A DNA stretch of 64,000 bases from Trichoplax sp. H2 (Eukaryota > Placozoa > Uniplacotomia > Trichoplacea), in contig NOWV01000069.1 of the NCBI GenBank assembly GCA_003344405.1, positions 186,001 through 250,000 of the forward strand, in the 5' to 3' direction. Shown in pieces: positions 47,488 to 61,266 of this stretch; position 1 is the stretch's first letter; each line of letters starts with the position of its first letter. The notes under the pieces were generated by a model that saw only the letters and a program-made list of their open reading frames with translations, was not told the origin of the DNA and made no database searches. The position numbers were made by a program, and so were the translations under genes.

Positions 47488-49360
47488 TTAATGTTAACAT
47501 GGAATGGTTGACTTGCTCACTTCTTTTCTTAGACAACAGGGACCATGATTCAAAATGGAGTATCAACATTACTCATCAACACTTAACTGGAAAAGCTTAC
47601 AAGATACATCAAAGCAAGAGTTACTAGTTCAGTACAATGTTGCGACGTGCATACTTCAGGTATCACTAAGGATTGAATTGGATGTCATGGAATAGGCATT
47701 TTTATATCATGATGACCAAAATCCTTGTATCTATTTGACGCCTCCATTACTTTACTTGTACAGTATGTTAAAACTACACTATACCAGTATACAGTATACT
47801 AGTAAAGTAGAAGGATCAAGTTTTTTAATCTTCCCTTATAATAATTGCATTCTGCATAGTACAAGCTGGCAAACTAGACTAGACGATGATTATCAATGCT
47901 TGATGTAAAGGCTAATATCCAAAATAATAACTACTCACTCCTTGGCAATCCACTGCCAGTTATTGAAGAGATTAATTACGACTACATCATGTAAACCGCT
48001 ATTCATATCTGCATGCCAGCGGCATTCAAACCCTATCAGCAAAGGTTTATTGGATAGAGAATCCATATTGGTCAATCATGATATTCTATATTATCCCCTA
48101 AAATATTCAATCTATACCCACGAATGCCTTATCCCAATCCAGCTTGTGCTGAAGTTGTATATACATATATACGTTTAGAAGATCGTTTGAGTTAGCGTTA
48201 TTACCATTGGTCATTCTTTCTTCTACTTGTTCTTGCAGCCACACAATCGATCAGCTCTATGGAAATAGTATCACCGAGTAGATGGAATACAGCGTCTTGG
48301 TTATGATTGAAGTATGCGTTACAAGGATTAGTGAGAATTTCCCTTTTAGTCGTTGTTGAAATCGCGGTGAGATGGATAGAAAGCTCTTAATGGTCGCTTC
48401 TACTGCTCTGCTGTATCAATCTAGCCGCCGGGTACTATATATTAGTACCATTCCGTCAGCATTGCATCGGATCGATGGACAAGTTATTCATACGATCTTG
48501 TAAACCCCTATCGTGCCTATACTGTAGGTACCAGCGATCATGCCGTTTAATCACTGGTAGAATAGTGCATAAAACTCTCCCGATGCAGCCATTGCAACCT
48601 TTCGATCGATGACCTAAGCGAACAAATGATGTTCAAAGCATAGTGGGTTTACAGTAAGATGAAGAGAGCGATCGGACAGGCATGCCAACAAGGTATCCAA
48701 TACTACTGCAATGGACAGATGGCCATGATTTTACAGTATACGACTATGAAATGGCTTCTCCTTGATTTCCCTTGACAGTATGAAGAGTATACTATTCGCT
48801 ATTTCCCCTTTCTATCATTTTTTCAGAGGTAAACGGAAACGGTAAAGCCATGTTGATGAAGAAACGATGGAGATCAACAGTAATATCCGACTCCTACAAT
48901 TTTGATGGACTTTGATGGTATTTTCATACCGTTGATACGATGAGAGTATCAATTTGTCGCCATTCCATCAGTATCATGGAAAGTCAATGAAATTGGGTTG
49001 TCTTAAGCTCTATTTACTAGTCACTTTTCTACCTACTGTAGTTCTAGAGCAAGCATCAGTAACAGTAAGAGCTAGATCGGAAAGGCACATTGCCTACTGC
49101 TTTATTGCAATCTTGACTTCAATTTAGTCTATCAAAACTGTCGGAGTCAAATATTACTGTTGATCCTACGACGATATACTATGGCTTTCTTGAAGTAGTC
49201 CATGATCGGGATTCCTTCCTATGGATACCGATTTCTACTCATTTTTGGACCACAGTATGTTAATCTCATGGCAGCACTAAAGTGGACTGTAGAGTAGAAA
49301 ATTTCTCTTTTCCTAATAGACGATGATGAGTTAGTTTATGACTGGCTTATCCATCTACTA

Positions 49361-49388
49361 CAGCCTACCATCAGCGGATGGTAGGCTG
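49361..49388. repeat. Perfect 12-bp inverted repeat with 4-nt loop
   Basis: CAGCCTACCATC at 49361-49372 and its complement GATGGTAGGCTG at 49377-49388, loop AGCG. A partial third copy (TAGCCTACTAGCC) follows. It would form a stable stem if transcribed; no known RNA family recognised. Confidence 0.8.
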
Positions 49389-49526
49389 TATGATAGCCTA
49401 CTAGCCATCACTGTGTCAACGAAATGCGAGAGATAGCTCGTAAAGGATAGTGGACTAATTTCTGTCCTTGAACAACTCCCCTTGTCAATCAAATTGCAGC
49501 TGATTAATAAATTAATTCATTATTGC

Positions 49527-50725
49527 CTGCACAAGTGGATTAACCTTGACAAGAACAGACGAAGCCAACATTAGAGCTAAAGGTTGTGAATTTGTGATGC
49601 AAAAATGTGTAAAACAGATGTCGTTTTCAATCGATTACGTTATTACGAACACCGCTTAGCTGACGACATTGGTTTTGCATCGTTGCTACGCAACTTCTTG
49701 TACTCTACAGTAGGTCAATCTGTAGTCTTAGCCTAGCCGCCGCTAATAAGCCTTCCTTTGCTATTTAATTAATATGTAAAAATTATTTCCTGCACAAGTG
49801 GATTAACCTTGACAAGAACAGACAAAGCCAACTGCAAAGCTGCCTTGTGTGGCCCTTCACTAAAGCAAAATGATTATGCTGCAAAAATGTGTAAAACAGA
49901 TGTCGTATTGAATGGGTTACGCAACTGGCGACATTGGTTTTGCATCGTTGCTGACTCTCCAAGCTGGACAACTTATTGTACTGTAGGTCAATATGTAGTC
50001 TTAGCCTAGCCGTAAATAAACCTTCCTCTGCTATTGAATTAATATTTAAAAATTATTTCCAGCAGTCTTAGAGCTAAAGATTGTGATGCAAAAACGTAAA
50101 ACATGTAATGTAAAAGGTAAAACAGATGTCGTATTCAAAGGGGTACGCACCTGGCGACATTGGTTTTGCATCGTTGCTAACTCTCCAAGCTGGGCAACTT
50201 ATTGTACTGTAGGTCAATCTGTAGCCTTAGCCTAGCCGCCAATAAACCTTCCTCTGCTATTTAATCAATCAATATTTAATAAAAATTATTTGCAGCTGCC
50301 TTACAGCTGAAGACTGTGATGCCAAAATGTGCAAAACAGATGTCATATTCAAGGGGTTACGCAACTGGCGACATTGGTTTTGCATCGTTGCTAACTCTCC
50401 AAGCTGGGCAACTTATTGTACTGTAGGTCAATCTGTAGCCTTAGCCTAGCCGCCAATAAACTTTCCTCTGCTATTGAATCAATATTTAATAAAAATTAAT
50501 TATTTGCAGCTGCCTTACAGCTGAAGATTGTGATGCCAAAATGTGTAAAATAGATGTCGTATTCAATGGATTACGCTGACTATCATTGGTGACATTGGTT
50601 TTGCATCCTTGCTGACTCTCCAAGCTGGGCAACTTCTTGTACCGTACAGTACTATAGGTCAATAAGTAGTCTTAGTCTAGCCGCTAGCAAACCTTCCTCT
50701 GCTATTTAATTAATATTTAATCAAC
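49527..50725. repeat. Five-copy tandem array, 214-265-bp unit
   Basis: The anchor GACATTGGTTTTGCATC occurs at 49665, 49930, 50156, 50370 and 50591. Other shared words are AAACAGATGTCGT, CTCCAAGCTGG, TACTGTAGGTCAAT and TAGCCTAGCCGCC. The first two units have an extra CCTGCACAAGTGGATTAACC block that later units lost. The array ends about 260 bp before the MAPKAPK start codon. Confidence 0.92.
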
Positions 50726-50986
50726 TGATGAATGAGTCACTACCGTACCATCTGTAGGCGCATTCCTGCACGGTTAATCACGGCGTCGTTCCGCCGTCTG
50801 TCCGCCAGCAAGTCTCTTGCCCAATCAGCATTTTGTCAGGCGATAGTCTAGGTGCCCAAAAGGGGCCCAATATCGTATGGAAATATATGGTGGAACGAGC
50901 CGTATCTGGTAATTGTATGCAAAAGAGTCCAGTATATCTAGCTGCAACCTCCTTGCGTTGGCTTATTTGCTGGTAAGAGAAAGCAA

Positions 50987-55134
<4,148 letters not shown>

Positions 55135-56047
55135 AATCTACTTCTAACGGATTCCTTACATATGCGATGGAATATATTGTTGTGGTTTATGGAGATAAAT
55201 CACCGTTTTACTGTGTACTTGATTTGTGTCGAAACGACATTTCATACCGTTATTTCAGAGTAAATAATTATCAACTGCTCGAAATTGTTTCAATCAGCGA
55301 AAAATTTAGATTAGTACACTTTTATTTGTATTATATGACCGTTCCTTTTTAACGTTTAATTTATTTTTAAGGCGTTAGGATTGTAGGTATTTTCAATGTG
55401 TGTAAAGTAGCAATTAAATCATTCCATAATTCAATAATAATTCGAAAGATATCATGTACCGTATGTGGTTGTAAATTCGTATATATGCATTATCCTAAAT
55501 GACCGAGATTATTATATGCGGTTATTTAGTTCCATGTTGATGTCTTATGACATCATCTCTGTATAAGGATATACGATGATAATTTGTTTTTGAATTTAGG
55601 TAGGAACTGAATTAACCAAGCATCATTACATGTCTTTGCTGCTTCTATGATTTATCAACAAAGCAATCGATGATTGCAGCAGATCTTAGCACAGCGATCG
55701 TCGCATCGGTTGTCACCGACATGATGCTGATGCGGCTAATCTGATACTTATAATATAGATCTCTAAATAAACAATCTTATAAACCGGCAATGCTATCTAT
55801 CATAATCATGATTTTATTGCTCCTCTAAACATCCTTCATTGAAAAATGCAAAACGAAACGTCTCAATAAGTTGGCGAAACATTTTTTAAATTATAGACTA
55901 GTTTAAAAATAGTGAGATTCTTTTTGTTAGAGTGTGGCTGTACAGTACAGTATATAATTAGTCGATAGATAAAAGGTAATGGCGAAGACAGCAGTCATTT
56001 GTACACGTCAATTCTAACCACTACTGCAATGTAAGAACGAGTTCAAT
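55135..56047. other. Convergent 3' region between MAPKAPK and CFAP299
   Basis: Contains candidate polyadenylation signals: AATAAA near 55766 for the plus strand, and TTTATT at 55813-55818, which is AATAAA for the minus-strand CFAP299. No coding exon. Confidence 0.5.
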
Positions 56048-56869
56048 TTAAGTTTTTCTACGTGTCATATGATCATAAATGACCACTTGAGTATACATTG
56101 ACGTTAATAATGGCACTCTCATCGAATTATCACCAGGTGTTTGCGCTTTTGGGTCAACGTTCAAGATTTTTCGGTCTCTTTTATTCTTAAATAATAAACC
56201 TGAAGTATTCTCCGACATGACTTGATAGTTGGGCGTCGAATTCGATGTCGATGTTTGAGTTTCCCAGTTATAAAAACTCAGATCGGATGCTCTAGGTAAT
56301 AATTTCTTTTTACCAATAAATATAGGGTCAAAATCTTCCGTTTTTAGACGATGAGCATAGTCGATATATCCTAAAAATAGAACCGTAATCGATTTAGACT
56401 AAGGGTCAAGAGAAAAGATAAAGATATCACAATTTACATGAAATAATTTTGTAAATCTACGTAGTGCAAAGATAGAATATAAATCACCTGATATTTCTTG
56501 ACCTCGAGAATTTTTATCTCGAATAAAAATAATAGATGTCATTTTACCACTCCTATTTGCTTCTTCCCTTTGAGCTAAAGCTATGAGAAATCCATCTTTT
56601 AATTCTTTACCAGAACTAGCTAATGTCTTTTGTTGGCCACGCTTTGATAATCGACTCGCTTCTGCTGCTTTCTTCCTAGCCTCAAATTCCTCACGTTTAA
56701 GAACTTCACCGGAGCCTCTATATCCTAATTCGACAAGTTGTCTTGCAAGTTCTTCATCTTCCAGGTAGTATAAATCCATAGGTGTAATTTGACTATCTAA
56801 AAAATCTTCGTACGTATTAAATTCTGTGACTATGCCATCGCCACTGGCTGGAACGTCGTCCTCCATCAT
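56048..56869 (-). CDS. CFAP299: Cilia- and flagella-associated protein 299
   Basis: Two exons on the minus strand, 56488-56869 and 56048-56370, joined in phase 1. They give 705 nt, 234 residues; human CFAP299 (C4orf22) has 233. Family words run from end to end: [86 protein letters not shown], and a [11 protein letters not shown] end. The protein is soluble and largely helical with no membrane segment. Members are found in ciliated eukaryotes and are linked to flagella and sperm formation; the molecular role is poorly known. Two adjacent ATGs at 56869 and 56866; the first is taken. Placozoans have ciliated epithelia, consistent with retention. Confidence 0.94.
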
Positions 56870-56941
56870 GGTTCCGTTTGGAGTGATTGATCTGACTTTG
56901 TTGAATTTGTTGAAATACTTATCGTAGAAACGAGTTCAATA

Positions 56942-57077
56942 ATAATGAATCTAGCCTATTTCTAATAGACTATAAATGTTTTGATGATAATGAATCTAGC
57001 CTATCTCTAATAGACTATAAATGTTTTGATGATAATGAATCTAGCCTATTTCGAATAGACCATAAATGTTTTTGATG
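56942..57077. repeat. Three-copy 45-bp minisatellite
   Basis: Units start at 56942, 56987 and 57032 (ATAATGAATCTAGCCTAT...). Units one and two differ at one base and the third at a few. It lies about 75 bp upstream of the CFAP299 start codon, hence in its promoter or 5' leader. Confidence 0.93.
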
Positions 57078-58133
57078 AAAAGTAGAAAGATAGTGTTATC
57101 AACTTTAAAAATTTGTCGGTTAATCAATATTCTAACGACATAAACTATTGGAAGGGCCTGCTGCAATGTTGTCCAATTAATCGGAATGCAACTGCTTTTA
57201 CACTCTAGTTGGATATTGTAAAAAAACACTATAACTCTTCTCTATCGTTAATGACTGCCTTATATTGATATGGATGTTATAATAATGTGCTTCTAGCTAG
57301 TGTTAGCGGCTACTGTTCGTATTATTTTTGTTGCATCCCTACCACCGTTCCTAGAAAGACTTGAAAGTTCGTTGATATAGCAACGCAGTACACAACATTT
57401 GCGCATGCGTAATTACCTTGAAGACGTTCTTGAAACGTACCGTACCGGTATCATTCGATCCTGGTTTCCTATGGTCGATGGCACTACGGCTACAAGGGTT
57501 TCTACTGTCTAGTAGCCATGACAAAGACCTAAAAAAAACTTCCTACTACAAGGGAAACTGCTGGAAATTTAGATCGAAACTTACTTTTAAAGCGCCTCGA
57601 TAGAGCAGTTTGCCTTCTACTAATGCTAGTGTAAAGTCTAGTTAATGATCATTATTGAAATTAATTATTACTTGCTGCCAAGTGTAGAACATCAACAAGA
57701 GAGACGGGAAACTAATGAAAATAGGGAGGCCGACACTTTGCTTGCTATTTTAATTGTTGTTTACATGTGAATTAACCGTTTATATAATATTGACTGGTGT
57801 GATGAAGCAGGGACTGTTCAATTTAGTAGTTTTTGGACGAAATTAGACTAGCTTGGCTTTTATTGATTATATTACAGCAGAATAAGGTCTACTTATTCCT
57901 TTACTGTCAATTCAACGGTCTCTAAACCCTCGTAAAACAGTCTTCCACCTGGAAACAGGAATAGTAAAGCTTATAGCGGTCATCTACGAAATTTAAAAAT
58001 TTGAAAAGACAATTTGAGACGATAGGGGCATCCAATTTCAGTTTATTCTACAAATAACATGGGTAGTTAGATATCTATCGTGATTGGTTAGAAGTACAAT
58101 CGGCAATTTTTGAATTAAAAGGTTTCAGGAACG

Positions 58134-58478
58134 ATGAAATATAGAGTTTGCGAGAATAATCTGTATAACAAACGCAATACTCAAGCTTCATTTTTCGTTA
58201 CTTTCCTCAGCACTTTACTTGTTTACGACATTATGGTATATTTAAATGGCATTTACAGATTTGATTTAATTGCGTGGAATATCAGGGACTTTTCAGAAAA
58301 ATATTCCTCGTCTCCTTTTTCAACTAGTCCTCGTGACTACATAGGCTATCGAAATGACAATATACCCAAATTTAAAAAGACGGATGAGGAAATACTTTCA
58401 GCTAAAATGGGTCAAGTATTCGTCACATCTAGGATAGGAATTCATGCTAGTTCACTTAATTATATTATTTATATATAG
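58134..58478 (+). CDS. Doubtful small protein with one hydrophobic segment
   Basis: An open frame of 114 residues from an ATG with a good upstream acceptor-like TTTCAG. Residues about 19-43 are hydrophobic (FFVTFLSTLLVYDIMVYL), followed by a Ser/Asp/Lys-rich soluble part (residues about 60-92). This would suit a small single-pass membrane protein, or one exon of a larger gene. No family recognised and no neighbouring exons found. It may be a chance frame. Confidence 0.25.
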   Translation: MKYRVCENNLYNKRNTQASFFVTFLSTLLVYDIMVYLNGIYRFDLIAWNIRDFSEKYSSSPFSTSPRDYIGYRNDNIPKFKKTDEEILSAKMGQVFVTSRIGIHASSLNYIIYI

Positions 58479-59676
58479 TATAAGGAATAGTTATCAAATT
58501 CTTGAAATACTCAAAGAAGAGAGTGTGGTAAATTTAAAATCGCCTCATAGATTAGTCGCGATCTGTAATTTAAAACAGTAGAATCACGACGCAATCAAGT
58601 TAGGTATCCAAGGTGTTAATTGAAGACTTAGCAAAGATTCATTTACATTATAAATGAAGTTAATTGATTGCCTAAATTAGGTATCTACCACCGAAATCGC
58701 ACTTTTACCACCTGGCAAGATACGATAGTTTTGGATTTCCCCCTGATTGAATTTCATCTATAAACGTGTTGATATTATGTTTCCGATCTATTAACTATCT
58801 TAATCACCGAGTTGCCTTTAGAGCGCAATAAGATCGATCGATTACGGTAATTAAAGACGTAAAACATTAAGTGCTATCAGATAGACCGTAAAGAAATTTC
58901 GGCTTGTCTTCCACAAATAATTAGGTACAAGAAATAAGAAAGGCCTTTGACGAAACCTATTAAATCCTATCCAAACAAAGATAGTACGGTAATAAAGTTG
59001 TGGCACTACTGATCGTAACCTACTAGACTAGCATATGAAATTTTTACGTACTGTATGCATATGTATAAAATCCACACCAGATCATATATGGTAATTATAC
59101 TAACTGCATGTTTCTAAATAATCTTTTAATAAAATTTGAATTTCGCATAGGTATGCCGAGCATGTAATCCTTGATATTGTCAGTTTTAAATGTATGTTTA
59201 TTAGAAAAATAACAGCCAATCTTAATAGACTGCATATTTAAATCTACAAAGTTAACAACTACAATGACTGCTCATTGCTGTATCAACCTTAGAGATACTT
59301 GCCAATTTCGGGTCGATCGCATTCATGCCGTGAAATGCCCCTAAATTAGTAAAGAAGAAGTACTGGTGCTTGCGTAATTAGATTCTAAATAACAGGTGTT
59401 TTATCAAAAATTGACAACTTTGTAAACATGCAGTATCCAATCGATTTATGGAAGGCAGAGCGATACTAGTTTAGTATAACAGCTTAGGCATAAAACATGG
59501 CATACAATCTTTACCACCTGTTTCTCCTTACGGAACCTATCGAAAATGTTATAGCAATCTTTCCAGTTAGCCGTTACACCTTCTAGATTACCTCTTGCAC
59601 CTAGGAGGTGTAAGGTGCTTCTTGAACTCAACGATTGTGTTTATAAGAACCAGTGTATTTTGACAACTGATATCAA

Positions 59677-61266
59677 ATGCAGAATCAAAAATTCAAAGCA
59701 AGACCAGTCTTACAAATGCCATCGTTAATTAAATTACCCTATGAGTTGTTGCAACTTATCCTTTCTCACCTTACTTTACGTAATTTAGCTGCATTAAGTA
59801 GAACATGCAAAGAATTGCACAATTTGATAATGTCAGATTATACTTGGCAAAATCTAGTTCATCAAGACTTAACATGTAGTCCCAATCTCTTATTAGGAGA
59901 GAATTACTACTTTTTCTACAAGAGAATGCATATTGGCCATGTTGAAATGGTTAAAACCTACCTAGGTGATGATAATCAATACTGCAAATCCATTAGGTCA
60001 TTGTGTACGAAATGTAATCCTGACGAATTCTCCGGATGGAAGTTAATCAGCTACAGCTATAAGATGTATTTACGAATGCCAACGCTATCAGAAGGTTTAC
60101 TATTTGCGGCGCGCAATGGCTTAGAGCAATTTGGCCGCCGTATTCTTCATCAGTTTCGACGAACTTGGCATAATTATACCTCTGCATGTAGCAATTACGA
60201 TAATCCCATTAAGATTGCAGCATTGATTGCCATTATTCATGACCATATTCACTTCGTATGGATGCTAGAAGCTCATGCAAGTCCGCGCCTATGGTGTCCG
60301 ACTACTTTAATTAGTACCAGTGAGCAGAAATTATTTTACAAAGCTCTACTATCTCCGTACAGGACATGCCGATGTATGCTAAATCTAATTAAACCCGAGC
60401 GCATACCGCCACTCAACGCAGCGTATAATAACGATATGACCAAGTTGCAACAATTAATATCGTTAAGGGGCATTAAAAGCGTCAACAAGAAAGATCGCCA
60501 TGACTGCAACCTGTTACAATATTGTGTAATCTTCCAATTTAATGACAGCATTAAAATACTCATAGATCATGGCGCATCAATCAACGATGAATTTTCAAAT
60601 CCTGCGATCAGCCTTTTAGAGATGATTATAATCAAACAAAATATAAAATGTTTTCAATGGTTTATTCATGATGGAAATGTTCAGCTATGCATTAAATTAT
60701 CCATTCAACATACTTTTATTGACGGAATTCATTACTTGTATCGACTTTATAATCAAGAAGAAATGAAAATTATGATCCGAGAAGAAGTCTATCTTCAACT
60801 TGAAGCGATATTGAAAGATACTAAAAGCGAATATTACTGCCAATTTCTACTTGCTCACCTGGATCTTTGCGATTTTTTGGATTTAATGACTATTATAAAA
60901 TTGGTGCCCTACCTGAAAATAGATCAATCAACCATAACAGAATTTTATAACAACAACGCGAGCCTGTCTTTAATTTGTATGCTTAGCCGTTCTGATTTAA
61001 CACCAATTCAAATAGCAAAGTCTTTACCCTACTTTGACCTTTTGCAAATAATTTTATTGCTTGCTGATAAATCACTTGATGATGATATGATCATGCTACA
61101 AAGAATATTTATCAATATAATTGATACAAGATGTCGAATTATCCTTACAGATAATCGTATGCAAACTCGCTATGATCGAGTAATTAATTATTATTTACAG
61201 TATTTGTCTGATCACAATGTCGGAATTAATCCAGCACAAATTGTTGGAAAATATAAGCTGGTATAG
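59677..61266 (+). CDS. F-box protein with ankyrin-like repeats, intronless
   Basis: 529 residues in one exon. Residues about 17-62 form an F-box (SLIKLPYELLQLILSHL, then LSRTCKELHNLI), the module that binds SKP1 in SCF ubiquitin ligases. Residues about 240-330 hold degenerate ankyrin-like repeats (KLQQLISLRG, NLLQYCVIFQFNDSIKILIDHGASIN). The remainder is helical and Leu/Ile-rich, perhaps further decayed repeats. No signal peptide or membrane segment. By family it would recruit a substrate for ubiquitination, but the substrate is unknown. Lack of introns contrasts with its neighbours and suggests retroposition or a lineage-expanded family. AATAAA signals lie at 61600 and 61612, about 340 bp past the stop. 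Confidence 0.85.
   Translation: MQNQKFKARPVLQMPSLIKLPYELLQLILSHLTLRNLAALSRTCKELHNLIMSDYTWQNLVHQDLTCSPNLLLGENYYFFYKRMHIGHVEMVKTYLGDDNQYCKSIRSLCTKCNPDEFSGWKLISYSYKMYLRMPTLSEGLLFAARNGLEQFGRRILHQFRRTWHNYTSACSNYDNPIKIAALIAIIHDHIHFVWMLEAHASPRLWCPTTLISTSEQKLFYKALLSPYRTCRCMLNLIKPERIPPLNAAYNNDMTKLQQLISLRGIKSVNKKDRHDCNLLQYCVIFQFNDSIKILIDHGASINDEFSNPAISLLEMIIIKQNIKCFQWFIHDGNVQLCIKLSIQHTFIDGIHYLYRLYNQEEMKIMIREEVYLQLEAILKDTKSEYYCQFLLAHLDLCDFLDLMTIIKLVPYLKIDQSTITEFYNNNASLSLICMLSRSDLTPIQIAKSLPYFDLLQIILLLADKSLDDDMIMLQRIFINIIDTRCRIILTDNRMQTRYDRVINYYLQYLSDHNVGINPAQIVGKYKLV

Larger units (their letters stand above)
47488..50986. other. Intergenic region with hairpin and tandem array
   Basis: Includes the TMEM167B promoter side, a cluster of GTATACAGTATAC-type words near 47760-47805, a perfect hairpin at 49361-49388 and the five-copy array at 49527-50725. 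The last 260 bp before 50987 are the probable MAPKAPK promoter/5' UTR. No coding exon supported. Confidence 0.5.
56870..59676. other. Intergenic region with minisatellite and a doubtful small ORF
   Basis: Divergent promoter region of CFAP299 (minus) and the F-box gene (plus). Holds the 45-bp minisatellite at 56942-57077 and an open frame at 58134-58478 listed separately. I see nothing else supportable. Confidence 0.5.

Noticed and set aside
56583-56768. Plus-strand frame of 61 residues
   Set aside because: Antisense to the first CFAP299 exon.
60336-60563. Minus-strand frame of 75 residues
   Set aside because: Antisense to the F-box/ankyrin-like gene.
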